Assembly (NCBI GenBank): GCA_005656395.1 | Contig: SRSI01000078.1 | Span: 1,550,001-1,614,000, forward strand | DNA from: Strongyloides papillosus | Taxonomy: Eukaryota; Nematoda; Chromadorea; Rhabditida; Strongyloididae | Direction: 5' to 3' | DNA length: 64,000 bases | Shown here: in pieces, positions 23,260 through 34,789 of the stretch | Position numbering within the stretch: position 1 is the stretch's first letter | Layout: each line of letters opens with the position of its first letter | Position numbers and translations under genes: made by a program | Notes under the pieces: model-generated | Told to the model about the DNA's origin: nothing | The model's database searches: none | The model's input: the letters and a program-made list of their open reading frames with translations, nothing else

Positions 23260-24020
23260 CTTTGTCGTTTCATAACTAATAAAACGTTTAACTTTATAAT
23301 TATACTCATGTCTCATAAAATATTAAATCTTAAATAAATCTAGTTTGAGATTTTTTTGCTACTAACATAAAATAACGTAATTTGTTTTTCTTGATATCAC
23401 TAAATACAAATTGTATGAGAGTTTCTAACTATTCTTATTAAATTACAAAATTAGTATGGTAAAATATGTTTTTGTGTAATAATAATTTCGTTAAATTTTC
23501 AACTATTTAGGAACATAATGTTGAATAATCATAATTTTACTCTATAAAACTGTAATTTGCCAAGAATTGTCTTTAATAAGCAGAACTATATTGAATAGAT
23601 TTAGAAATAAAATAAACACAAATAATATTAAATATTTTCTACTAAATAAAACAGTTTATCTTTACAATGTTATATATGGTTACTTAGTATAAATAATTTG
23701 CTAATATGCTTTCATTTTATATAATTGCCGCTGATATCAGTTTATATATTTCATGTCTTAAAGAATGTTTGATAAAGAAAAAAATATTTCACTTTCTTTA
23801 ACATATTTTACTATATATTTAAAATTGCTTTGAAAATATTTTTATATTTATTGTTATTGCATAATATAAATTTTTAAATATTAAAATTTTCCTTATTTTA
23901 GTTGTAAAAATAAGTAATTTTTGTAAAAATATTTTTACTATCGAACTTAATTAGGTTAAAAATAGAGCTTCTTAGTAATCAAAAGCAAGTATAATTTATT
24001 TTCCCATTAACAGTAAAAGT
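23260..24020. other. AT-rich spacer, nothing recognised
   Basis: No ORF, repeat end or RNA gene can be supported here. Confidence 0.5.
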
Positions 24021-24022
24021 AA

Positions 24023-24094
24023 TGAACCCGACGTGATTTGAACACGCAGCCTTCCGATCTGGAGTCGGACGCGCTACCGTTGCGCCACGGATTC
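24023..24094 (-). tRNA. tRNA-Trp (CCA), intact
   Basis: Folds as a full 72-nt tRNA. Acceptor GAATCCG pairs with CGGGTTC (one G-U pair), D-arm TGGCGCAACGGTAGCGC, anticodon loop ACTCCAGAT region with CCA, T-arm with GTTCAAATC, discriminator A. No intron. A T-run for Pol III termination lies just downstream on the minus strand. Element A2 ends 7 bp upstream of the 5' end. Confidence 0.95.
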
Positions 24095-24101
24095 ACAGAG
24101 G

Positions 24102-24518
24102 GAGTCGTATCTGATTGGCCATCGAATAAAATTATATGGTGGCCAATCATTAGATTTCCCGTGTATATATCATGATTAGCCACCAAGCAAATATATGCTG
24201 GCAAATCATGAAATTTTCCTTCGTACATATCGTGATTGGCTATCAAGTAAATAATATATGATGGCCAATTATTAAAATTTGGAAAACAAATTTCCCTGAT
24301 TTTTATTTTTATAGGTTTTCAATTTTTTTTTATTATTATCATAACTTATATTCTTTCCTTTTATTTGATAAACTATTAATTATTTAATTTTTGCCTTGTT
24401 GGAATGATATTTCTTCTTTTTCCCTATTAGAAGTACTCTCAAATTTGAAACATCTTTGTCAACTTTCCCATGACACTCTCAAATTTGAGAAGAATTGGTG
24501 GCCAATCATGTGTACCTC
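24102..24518. mobile_element. MITE A2 (A family) between tRNA-Trp and tRNA-Phe
   Basis: Ends GAGTCGTATCTGATTGGCC and the complement of a right end finishing CATGTGTACCTC match A1, as do internal GGCCAATCAT blocks. At 417 bp it is an internally deleted relative of A1. The flanks do not form a direct duplication, so recombination or deletion may have changed one side. Its right end lies 4 bp before the duplication of element C. Confidence 0.75.
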
Positions 24519-24531
24519 ACGTTGACAGCCA

Positions 24532-25804
24532 GGAGGCGTCCTACTTCTCCACAAGAAGTGACATTATGTGACTTTATGTGACATTATGTGTCATTAAGTG
24601 ACATTATGTGACATTATCATTTAAACTACAAAATCCTTTGTTTTTTTCGTTTAAATTATTAAAAAACAATATTGGGAATGTTAATAAATAATAATCAATT
24701 ACATTTTATAAAAAAATATTAAAAAATTGAAAGTTGAAATTTATATAAATATTATATTGCAATAAATTCCCATCAATAATGTCTTACTGTTAATTCAAGA
24801 TTAAAGATATTTACTCAATTTTGTTTTTCATTACATTATGACAATAAATTCTTTTATAAAAATTTAGTAATTTGCATTAAATGGTTAAAAGTATAAAAAA
24901 AACTATTTTTAAACTGTTAATTATTGTAAAAAAAATATTTACTGTTTAATTTGATTTTTCATTTTCCTCCTATATACAAGTTATTTCAAATAATACCATT
25001 GTATTCTAATGTTTTATAACTGATGTAAACATAAAACTATTTATTTATTAAAATATACCCATATACATTACAATAGTTATAATTTTTTTACAAACAATAT
25101 GTAACATTATAAGAAATTAAAGCTATTAGATATATAACAATATACCCTAATCAGTTTATTTTTTTAATTTTATTAATTGGTAATTTCTTATGACTTTATC
25201 TTTCGAATTACTAGATTTTTTAAGAGTTTGAAGAATCACAAAATGTGAAAAAATTTTTTAGTAGTATACCATTGAATTATGAAATAGATAAAAAATTGAT
25301 GGGGAAAACTACTTTAAAGTGAAATAAAAAATTTAATTTTGTTTATATGATAACTTTTGATATCAAAATTATATTTATGATATAGATAAATAACAATTAT
25401 CACTCTATCCACTAACAAAATGATTTGTTCAAAAAAAATCCTTTCAATTTAATATATTTCAAACCATTTAATGCAAATTATAAATCATATAAAGACAATG
25501 TCTACATAGAGTATATAAAGTTTCTTTATGTTATTATAGTACAAGAGTAATGTACCAAAAATTAATACCACATTTTCAAGACTTTTTTTAAAAAAACTCA
25601 TTAAATTATGAAATTATTTACCATTTAAAATAATATACTGATTAGATTTATCAGTTATTCATGGGAATATACTATGGTGGAGAAATAGATATATATATAT
25701 AGCATACTTCTCCACTACCATAATATATTAGTGGAGAACCATGTCATATATATGCATACTTCTCCACCTGTATAATTATGGTAGTGGAGAAGTAGGCATG
25801 CCTC
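24532..25804. mobile_element. Element C inserted at the 5' end of tRNA-Phe
   Basis: A perfect 9-bp duplication, TGACAGCCA (24523-24531, 25805-25813), flanks 1273 bp. The right copy includes the first four bases of tRNA-Phe, so insertion was across the tRNA 5' end. Inverted ends share GAGGC and CCTACTTCTCCAC. The right end has further GTGGAGAA/TTCTCCAC hairpins (25677-25795). No ORF. A 9-bp duplication fits a MULE-type non-autonomous element. Confidence 0.85.
24558..24617. repeat. Six tandem 10-bp units in element C
   Basis: Six head-to-tail copies of GTGACATTAT with few mismatches lie just inside the left end of element C, a possible subterminal protein-binding array. Confidence 0.8.
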
Positions 25805-25809
25805 TGACA

Positions 25810-25882
25810 GCCATGATAGCTCAGTTGGGAGAGCGTTAGACTGAAGATCTAAATGTCGCCGGTTCGATCCCGGCTCGTGGCA
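25810..25882 (+). tRNA. tRNA-Phe (GAA), intact
   Basis: A full 73-nt tRNA. Acceptor GCCATGA pairs with TCGTGGC (one G-U), D-arm TAGCTCAGTTGGGAGAGC, anticodon GAA in ACTGAAGAT, T-arm with GGTTCGATCCC, discriminator A, then a T6 run. No intron. Its 5' end was preserved by the duplication made by element C, but its native upstream sequence has been replaced by C and A2. Confidence 0.96.
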
Positions 25883-26189
25883 TATTTTTTCTCCAAAAAT
25901 ATTCCACAAAAGCATCATTTGTGTTTTTTTCTTTAAAAAATTTTTTTAAGACAATCATAAAACATTTATTTACTAGTGATAAATCATTTTTACTTACTAG
26001 TACATATCTATGCTTTATATACAATGTAAAAATTAATACAATAAAATGTTATCTCTTTGCAGTTCCATTTTCTTTGAAAAGAGATGTTGCATGGTCGGAA
26101 CTATTTTTTAATCGCAATCAATTATTGTTTAAAAATGTATAAACTTTAAATAACTAGATTTTATTGAGTGTAAATTTTTTGCTTTTTAT

Positions 26190-28175
26190 ATATTTTTATA
26201 TTGACTAGACATGGATGCAACGAAATATGCAACGTTAGCATTTTTGACCCCTTTTATTTCAGAATTAGACTCTGAAATTTTGCATAGAGGAAGATTCCAA
26301 CATGGACTATCATAATTTAAAAAGAATATTTCAAAAAAGGTTCTCCAAAGTAGAAATAATTAAGGCCAAAGTGCCAAAAATGGTGATTTTTTTAAATTAA
26401 TGGCCGGGCCGTAAATTAATAATAAATTTAACACACACACACAAAATTAATATGTATGTTTGTCACTAGTATATGTTAAATAATTCTATTACCATAAAAA
26501 TATAAATATAGTAATTTTTTTGGCATTTTCAAAAGGTTTTTCGTGACAGTAACGTTGAAAACAAGTTAGACTTTATAAAAAATTCAAACTTTTGGGATTT
26601 AAAAGCTTCAGGCATTTACTTCCAAAGTCTTTAATGTATATTTTTAAAAATTTAACCCTTTCCCTGCCGGATGACGCATATATGCGTCATAAACAAAAAT
26701 GTTAATTTATAGTGGTAATTTATGTTATAAGTGGGAAATTTTGGAATAATGCTATTCTATCTTTTTTTAAAAATATTTATATGAAACAAAATTAAAAAAG
26801 AAAAAATAAACTAAAAAAACAATTAAATATTAAATTTTAAAATGAATTTAACAGAATTATAAAGAAAAATTGTAACTTAAGCCTGTTTGCTTTTTTTCCT
26901 ACTGAAGAAATATATTACCAATTATTTATTAACATTTTCTTCTATATAAAAGTATTTTTCCAATTTTACACACCATGAGTGCGTGATACAAAGAAAAAAA
27001 TCTCTGGCAGGGAAAGGGTTAAACCCGTTCAAGAAAAATTTTTCTTTAGTTGTCATTATTTTATTATTGAAAATTTGCAATTTTTAAATTTTTACTGTTT
27101 TTTTTAATATAAAATATTGACTTAAGTGATTTAAAAATTATCAAATGTCATGATTGAAAAGATATACAAGTAAACTGTAAATTCGGCTATTTTTTAACAG
27201 AAATATTTTTTACTATAATGTTGTAGATAATTAATTTACTGTCACAAAAAATTATGAAAATAAATAACAGTACCAAAAATCTTAGTTTTTGGTAAAAAAT
27301 ATACTTTTATATTGAGATTCATTTTGCGCACTCAAAAATATGAAAATAAATATTGGTTTTTATATTATCACTTTACCTGGCAATATAAAAGTATCGCCGT
27401 CCCAGGCATTAAAATATTTATTGAAGACTACAAAAAAATATCATTACGTAATAAATAATAAGAACTTTTCTCATTAAAATAATAAAAAATAAAGATATAT
27501 TAAATATTATATTTACAAACAAACATCTGCAAAAGGAAATGTTTTAATTTCTAACAAATCAAGAGCATAATGTAAATAATTTAAAAGAAATGTTTGCTTC
27601 AAATATAGTACAATCATAAGCGAAAAGGATTCAAATGCTTGGGACGGCGATACTTTTATATTGCCAGGTAAAGTGATAATATAAAAATCAATATTTATTT
27701 TCATATTTTTGAGTGCGCAAAATGAATTTCAATATAAAAGTATATTTTTTACCAAAAACTAAGATTTTTGGTACTGTTATTTTTAAAGTCTAACTTGTTT
27801 TTAATATTATTGTCACGAAAAATTTTCTGGAGATGCCAAAAATCAACGATTTTTTTATCTTTATTATAACAAAATTATTTAACACAAAGTAATGACACAC
27901 ATACATATTAAATTTGTATGTGTATGTGTTAAATTTATTATTAATTTACGGCCCGGCCATTAATTCAAAAAAATCACCATTTTTGGCACTTTGGCCTTAA
28001 TTATCTGCACTTTGGAAAAACTTTTTTGAAATTTTCTTTTTAAATTATGGTAGTCCATGTTGAAATCTACCTCCATGCAAAATTTCAAAGTCTAATTATG
28101 AAATTAAAAGGGTCAAAAACGCTAACGTTGCATTTTTCGTTTCTTGCATACGTTAACGAGTCAATATAAAAGTAT
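26190..28175. mobile_element. Foldback element F (2 kb)
   Basis: Left arm from about 26190 (TATTGACTAGACATGG, then GCAACGTTAGC and TTTTTGACCC) pairs with the right arm ending about 28175. Further nested pairs are 27300-27345 with 27700-27760 (TATACTTTTATATTGAG) and 27375-27412 with 27630-27667 (CCTGGCAATATAAAAGTATC with its complement). There is no transposase. A piggyBac MITE (P1) interrupts the left arm. A diverged half copy lies at 53500-53890. Confidence 0.8.
26656..27018. mobile_element. piggyBac MITE P1
   Basis: Flanked by TTAA (26652-26655, 27019-27022). Ends CCCTTTCCCTGCC and GGCAGGGAAAGGG are inverted. Length 363 bp, with a subterminal ATGACGCATATATGCGTCA palindrome. No coding sequence. 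P2 at 56761-57123 has the same length and design in the opposite orientation. Confidence 0.92.
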
Positions 28176-28315
28176 ATAAAAAAAGAAATAAAATACAATA
28201 GAAAGACCATTTTTTTAATAAAAATATTCCATTTACCAATTAATTAATTGATTTAAATTAACAAATTAAGAAAACGCCTAATATAAATATTATATTATTT
28301 TTCTTGCGAGACTTG

Positions 28316-28440
28316 GAGGTACACCTGATTGGCCACCAATTTGTCTCAAATTTGAGAGAGCTATGGGAAAGTTGTCTCAATTTTGGCAGTATATTTATAG
28401 TAAAAAAAACTCTATTCCAATAAAATTGTAATTAATGAAT
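28316..28440. mobile_element. A-family end A3, possible left end of the MULE-Ulp1 element
   Basis: GAGGTACACCTGATTGGCC and the following ~120 bases (including CTCAAATTTGAGA and GGGAAAGTTG) match the complement of the right end of A1. No opposite A end is found to the right. The MULE-Ulp1 gene starts 600 bp inside it in the expected direction, so A3 may be one end of the autonomous A-family element. Confidence 0.6.
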
Positions 28441-29030
28441 AACACAAAGGAATTTAAAAGAAAATTTATTATTTTATATATATAAAAAATACATATACAA
28501 TATATAAAACAATTCAAAGAAGTGTGGAATTATAATGATTTACTGATTGTAAGAATAACAAATAATAACATAAAAATGTCTATTAGAATAACCTTAACTG
28601 AAATTAACAAATATAAAACACTATTTTTTAAAGATTTCAATTAATTAAGATTACAAAAGTACATAACAAAAAGAAGATTGCATAATTAATAATATAACAT
28701 ATTGGTTGTTAATTATATAAAATAAAAGAATGGTATACATATATGGATCACAAGATAATGACTTTAACTTTGGTACATACAAGAAGAATTATGCTAATTT
28801 TTATATAGGTAAATGAAACCTACTAATTAAAAAAATTCTTTTGTTCTGCTTACATATAATAAACCGCTTACATTATATTATATTACTTTCTTCTCATACA
28901 ATAAAATTATTTTACCCTAAATTGGTATTAAAACATTATATTAATTTCTTTTCTTATAATAAATTATTTTATCCTATTCTGGTAATATTATTATATTTTT
29001 CTTTATAATTACAGTCAAACTATAACAAAT

Positions 29031-31906
29031 ATGGTAAACACAAAAAGAAAAATAGTCCTTCCAGTAGAAATACTAAGAGAAATTCAAGAATGTATCAAAA
29101 AAGGAGAAATTTTAAATTATAATAAATATTATAAATTATTTATAAGTAAAGAAGGAAGTACCTATTGTAGTTACAATACTTTTAGAACGCACTTGAAAGA
29201 ACTAAGAGTAAGTTTGCTTTTAACGTTCTTGAAAAATAAAAAGATTAAATCATGCACAAAATAATAAAATATTTGAAATTTTCATAAATAAAATCTAAAC
29301 TTTTATATATCACTTTTCTTCCAGGATCTTGAGATAAGATGCAATAACGAAGCACCCAAAAGTCAAGTCTACCTCCCACCAGAAATGTTTTTTGCCCAAT
29401 CACCTCTTCTTCCATCTCCTCCGCTCCAATTTTATGATAATTGCTCCAAAAATATTATCTTCCAAAATCAGCCAACAATTTTACCTACACAACCACAAAT
29501 TCTCGACGTTGCTGGCCCAGAAGAAATGGTAGTTGATCTTGAGAGTGATAAAAGCATGGATATCCAAGATTTTTCTCCGAATTTTGTTATTCATGACTTA
29601 CAGGCATTTGATTTAATTGATTCTGGTCTATTTGTCCATAATGCATTATTAAAACGAAAGAACAGCAATCTCTGTTTTATTAAAAGTAACCCTGAAGAGA
29701 AAGATTTATTGAAAATTAGGGGCAATACTTACTTTTTAAAAAAAGTTTATAATAAATCAAGAAAAGAAAAAACAGCTAAATTTGATTTTTCTTCTCAAAC
29801 AGGGAATTTCCGTTGTAAAGAGTGTAAAAAAGCAGAAAATTCTTCACAAGGTTAGTCATAAAAATTCTAATAATTATAAGTTCACGTATTTTTCACTTGT
29901 AGAGACTTGTGCTTCAACAGCAAAGATAGAAAATGGTACACCAGTTGTATTAAAATCCGTTCATAATAAGAACTGTAAGCCAATTTTGTTGATTGAATTT
30001 ATTGGAATCCATTATGAGCACCTATTCATACTAAAATGTTTGAATTCTATACTGTGTCCAAATGTTATACATCAAGAGTTTAAAGAAAACATAATCAATT
30101 ATTGTTTAAAAAATAACATCCCAGCTTCTGAATTTATATCACATTTCAAAGTAAGTACTTGAAACGACAATCTTGACATTATATTTTAGACGTATTATGG
30201 TATGAAAAAAAGAATTTACAATGTAGTTTGTGACCAAGATAAAGAGAAATCATTTGCATATAAAATAGAATCAGAATTCATACCAACATTAGATTCGACC
30301 ACTACAGATCCAGAGAACTTTTTTGCATATAAATCCAAGAACATATTGATATTTGCTACTGAAAAAAATTTGATAAGATTGTCAAGAGCTGATATTGTAG
30401 TTTCTGATGGAACCTTCCGTTATGTAGAAAAAGACTATGCACAGCTCTATACAGTAATGGGTAGGATCAACGTAAACGGCCAAAATATATTTGTTCCACT
30501 GATATATTGTTTGATGAAGAATAAAAAAAAAGACTCCTATGATGAACTTATCAATTTTATTGAATTAAAATTTGAAAAATATAACGTTTCTTACTCTTTT
30601 AATCGTTGGTTACTTGATAAAGAAATGACGGTTGTAAATATTTTGAGGTCAAGATTTGGAGCTGAAAAAATAGGTCTTTGTACATTTCACTTTATGAAAA
30701 CCATTTTTAAAGTATTTAGAAACACAGGAATCATGGAGACGTTTATAAAAGAAAAAAGAGCTGAATCTGAATACTCTCTCAGCATAGGAAATATTTTCTC
30801 CATTTATGTTCTTCCATATAATAGAATTCATGAAAAAGCTGGACCTATAATAGACAAAATTATTAGTTTTGAAGATAATATTGATATTAGAATTAAGTGG
30901 TTAGAATTCAAAAATTATTTTTTGAATAATTGGTCAAACATAGAAACGGCAAAAATGTTATCAAAATATGAACAACATACAATCACAATAAATGACATAG
31001 AAATATATCATGCTTCTTTGTCACGATATGTAAAAATGGGACCATCTTTAGGACTAAGAAGGTATACTGAAGCTTTATTACACCTCCAATTAGATACAGA
31101 AATAGGAATAAAACAATTAGAAATAGAAAGATTCAAGATTACTAGTAAAGAAAAGGAAATGGAAAATTATAGAAGTAATGACTTGAAATATGCTCCAAGA
31201 CTATTACAAAGGATAAAAATGAACGATAAAAATGAGGCATTTGATGATTATGTCAAAAGTAGAGATTCAAATAGATTCTTGAGTGTTATCACAAAAATAA
31301 GGGCTGTCAAGAAAGTTAAAATAGAGTATGGAAGTTGTAATGATGGAAGTAACGATAACGAAAATGTCCACAAACAATGGTTCACAGACATGAATATAGA
31401 AAACATTATTTTAAATGAAATAGGAATAACATTTTCAGGGGGAACGAAGTTATCTTTTAAATGTCCATATATCTACAATCTTAGGATATGAAAGCCTTTA
31501 TAAAATTGAAAATAAGAAACTTATAGATGATGGACTTAAGTTAATATTTGAAAATGGACTATGTAAGTATGAAAATGTATTCATGCCTATGAATACTGCC
31601 GGCGTCTACAAAAGAGGGTCTCACTGGATATTAGGGCATTTAAGTAGATCTAAAAATTGTTTTTTTATCTATGATTCTCTAAATTCAACGAGTGAAGATG
31701 TCGCGGAAAGAATAGTTTCAAGAATAAGAAATGCCCATCATATAAACTTGAGTCACTCAGTTTCTAGAAATATTCCGCAACAAAATAATGGATATGATTG
31801 TGGTGCCTTCGTTTGCTTATTTGCCACAAACATAATAAGGGGTAAAATGATGGAAGACTGGGAAATAACAAAAGAGGACGTAGAACTAATAAGAAAAAAT
31901 TTATAA
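29031..31906 (+). CDS. MULE transposase with C-terminal Ulp1-type protease
   Basis: Five exons read through: 29031-29207, 29325-29850, 29903-30150, 30190 to about 31448, and about 31495-31906. The introns are 117, 52, 39 and about 46 bp with GT...AG ends; the last acceptor is uncertain. Order of domains: a short basic N-terminus; a FLYWCH-like finger ending FRCKECKK; a MULE DDE core with VVSDGTFRYV, WLLDKEMTVVNIL and GLCTFHFMKTIF; then an Ulp1/SENP-type cysteine protease with HWILGHL (His), FFIYDSL (Asp), Gln in PQQNNG and YDCGAFVCLF (Cys). Ulp1 proteins cleave SUMO-like tags; MULEs with Ulp1 domains are known (Kaonashi-type). All catalytic residues seem present, so this copy could be functional. 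The start is the first ATG in frame. Confidence 0.9.
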
Positions 31907-32216
31907 TTTATTTTTAATGTATATCGTATGTATATCATAATAAAATTACTGCATACGAACTCACCTTTAAATATAAAAGCATAAAAAACACAGTATAGTT
32001 GAAACAGTTTAAGAACAGAGCTCCAAGATTTTAAAAACATAAAATAATCCTAAATAACATAGTTCAAACAGTTCGAGAATAAGCTTTATAAATATAAAAA
32101 ATAAAACAATCCTAAAATTAAAAAATAAACTAAAATTAATGTCAAATTTTAACGATAAAAATACTACAAAATGTCATAAAATTATTGCGAAATATCATAA
32201 AATAATTCTGCATTAT
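31907..32216. other. AT-rich spacer
   Basis: Follows the MULE-Ulp1 stop. I see no matching A-family terminus here, so the right end of that element is lost or beyond recognition. Confidence 0.5.
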
Positions 32217-32907
32217 CACTCAGAACAGAATCATCACCTTGAGGTGATGATTTTATTTAGAATTTAGTATACGGAAGATGTCTTACGAAGGTGTAACACA
32301 ACTTTGGAATTATATATCAATTTGTCAAAACATTGTCATTTCGTAACTTTTTTCTACTAATTTTAACTTATTAATATTTCTATTTTAGGTGTAAATTAAG
32401 GAGTGCCGACTAATTATTTATAAATTGAATAAACTACAGATAAAGATAAGTTTTTTTTTACTTAAAATCTAGGTATTTTTTTAGGCATTTGCATGGGATT
32501 GTTACTTAGATTTCAAAATTAACAGGAATATTTAAGTATACAAGTAAGTTATTGTTTTAATTAACATTCATCAATGTTTTTATTTATAGGATGGACAATT
32601 TTTACTGTTCAAGCTTCTAGATATGGACAATCACTCAACTAAGGTTAGTTTTATTAAATTGTTATATGATTTGATGTTTATTGTTATAATATTTCTTTAT
32701 AATAAAAGTATTTTATCTGTTTGTTTATTTATTGTAAATATAACTATAAATGGAGGTATTATCAAAAAAAAATGTTCTGAGACATTTTATTGGGAGAAAG
32801 TATCTCTTTTGTATATATTTTAAAATCATCACCTTAAGGTGATGAATTAGTATATTCACAAAAACCGACGAAATCATCACCTTGAGGTGATGTTTTCTCT
32901 CTGAGTG
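32217..32907. mobile_element. Element D (CACTCAG-ended) beside tRNA-Ile
   Basis: Inverted ends start CACTCAGAACAGAATCATC and finish with the complement of CACTCAGAGAGAAAACATC. The palindrome ATCACCTTGAGGTGAT or ATCACCTTAAGGTGAT occurs at 32230, 32825 and 32875. B shares both the CACTCARA ends and the TCACCT subterminal motif, so B and D look related. There is no ORF, but mini-intron-like stretches are present (for example 32543-32590). Flanks show no direct duplication. Confidence 0.65.
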
Positions 32908-32961
32908 TAGAGCGTGGGTCTAATAAGCCCAAGGTCGCAGGTTCGACCCCTGCTGGCGGCA
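32908..32961 (+). tRNA. tRNA-Ile (AAT), 3' part, 5' half displaced
   Basis: D-arm 3' strand TAGAGCG, anticodon stem-loop GGGT-CTAATAA-GCCC with anticodon AAT, T-arm GCAGG-TTCGACC-CCTGC, acceptor 3' strand TGGCGGC, discriminator A, then T-runs. The expected 5' acceptor GCCGCCA is missing. The end of element D supplies CTCT that can pair with AGAG to form a D-arm-like hairpin. Likely a pseudogene. Confidence 0.7.
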
Positions 32962-32969
32962 TAGTTTTG

Positions 32970-33407
32970 TCTTTTTAGCATTTTTTAAAACTATACTGTT
33001 TTTGTTTCTGTAAAATATCCTCTGCTAATTCTTAAAAATTAAAAAATTTCATTATTTTACTTCTACTGCTGTTAAATTATTTATCAGTTATACTTGAGAC
33101 ATAACAAAAGAAAATACAGATAATTAATATAGTGCCCAATTTTACTAAAAAATTGTAATTAATAAATACATAAAGTATTATTTTTTGATAATAACATTTT
33201 TATTTTTCAATTAAAAAAATAAAATTTCATGTATAAAATTTTCTTCAATTTTGGTTGACAAGGAAATTTTTCCAGAAAATATTAAAATTACAAGAAAAAT
33301 AATTCTAGAAAAATAAATTTAGGATTTTTTTTGTAAATTAAACTCAATACACGGTAAGTATATATTTCTTTAGATTTGCGTAAGATATTCGTAAGATAAT
33401 CTTATCT
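32970..33407. other. AT-rich spacer, nothing recognised
   Basis: No gene or repeat end can be supported. Confidence 0.5.
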
Positions 33408-33690
33408 ATTATCATCGGACATGGGCATTTATCACTTATCACTGATAATATTATCAGTGATACATTTATCAGTGATAAAACTGATGAGTGATAAGTTTTG
33501 ACAAAAATCACTGATCATTTTGGAACATACTATCTGATCAGTGATAAATTATTTCTTCTGACTTTGAACGATGATAAAAAATGTAATGTTTTTTTATAAC
33601 AGATAATATTGCAAAAGTTATTTTATCTTTGATATTAAGACTTAAAAGAAAATTTATCAATGATTTTTGAATAATGTTTTATCTTCCATT

Positions 33691-33942
33691 TGTAAACCCC
33701 AGAGAAGTATGAGTCAAAGGAATACCAGAGAAAGAGGAGGACATAACTAGGAGGCACAATATATAAAGAACATACTTTTTAACTATACAATTATCTTTAC
33801 TTTTTGTGTATGTTGTAACAGACAACACATATTATTTTATGTTATACAATTATCTTAAATAAAAGTTTGAATAAAACCTCAAGTGTAATTTATTATATTT
33901 GGAACCCCCTTTAGGGGTTCCCCAGGATCCATCTGGATTACA
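33691..33942 (+). repeat. Gypsy 5' LTR
   Basis: TG...CA bounded. A TATA-like CAATATATAAAG lies at about 33757 and a polyA-type AATAAA near 33870. An inverted repeat GGAACCCC/GGGGTTCC near the 3' side could fold. Followed at once by TGGAGGTTCCACC. Confidence 0.95.
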
Positions 33943-33960
33943 TGGAGGTTCCACCTTGTG
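33943..33960 (+). promoter_or_regulatory. Candidate primer-binding site
   Basis: TGGAGGTTCCACCTTGTG starts directly after the LTR, with the TGG expected to pair with tRNA CCA. I cannot assign the primer tRNA. Confidence 0.5.
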
Positions 33961-34789
33961 TAATTCAATTGTGATTCATGGCCCTTTACCTTTAATCCGC
34001 TATACACCCGAATCATCTGTAGTTTTTTGAGCATATTCTATCATTGTTCCTGATTTCGCGTATCAACGATGGTAGTAACTCTTAGTTTTATTCTTACTAC
34101 ACTTTCTGTTATCAAATACCTCAATTTCATTAGATTTTATATTATACCTATAGTTTGCCTTCTATATTTCATAGGATCCTCGGCACATATCTCTCTTTTT
34201 AAGTCTAGTTTCACTTTCTTTTATTTTTTATTTATTACTTTATGCCCAGACATGCTTTATCATGTTACGAGAGATATTAGTGCAACTAGCTACTAAGTAC
34301 AAGGATAGAGGATGCCGGGCCTTCTGTCCTTCAAATGTACTACGTGGTGTTGGTGGATGGCTCATCATTGTGCCACCACGTCTTTAGGGAATGTAGTTAG
34401 TTAATGTATTAGCATAGCCAGCACACAAAGTGCGGATTTTTTAATGACTCTTTTTGATATACTTTTTTTTTACATATTGTCTACATTTAAGTTACTAGTT
34501 CACTCAGTAGACAGGAAGGCACCGCATCATGCAATACATTTTTTTGATAAGTCTCACATACTTGATACTTATGGCGATACTTTTATTACTCTATATCGCG
34601 TATTACATTTAACATTTATAATTGTTAATTTCGTTACTTTACTGAATACTAGGGCACCTAAATTTTTTGATAACATTATTAATTTCTAATAAGTTAGTTA
34701 ACATCTACATCTGTGTTACATCGTTGATATCGCATTTTACTTCCGTGCATTAACCTTCTTTATAATTTATTTAGCCTCTGGATTTTACT
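33961..34789 (+). other. Gypsy leader region
   Basis: About 830 bp between LTR and ORF1 without a convincing gene. A hairpin ACGTGGTG (34342-34349) with CACCACGT (34374-34381) could be a packaging or translation element; this is inference. Confidence 0.45.

Noticed and set aside
24102..24518. Target duplication of A2
   Set aside because: The 8-9 bases on each side do not match, so I report none.
24558..24617. Direct repeats as a CRISPR array
   Set aside because: Contiguous 10-bp units without spacers in a eukaryotic MITE.
23127..32961. tRNA-Thr and tRNA-Ile parts as heads of tRNA-derived SINEs
   Set aside because: The tRNA sequence ends properly at the acceptor with T-runs, no SINE body or A-tail follows, and it is the 5' not the 3' side that is replaced.
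33943..33960. Assigning the Gypsy primer tRNA
   Set aside because: The sequence does not match the 3' end of any of the tRNAs in this window or any that I can recall with confidence.
34069..34689. Two hydrophobic ORFs in the Gypsy leader
   Set aside because: Short, before Gag, AT-driven and without any conserved motif; treated as leader.
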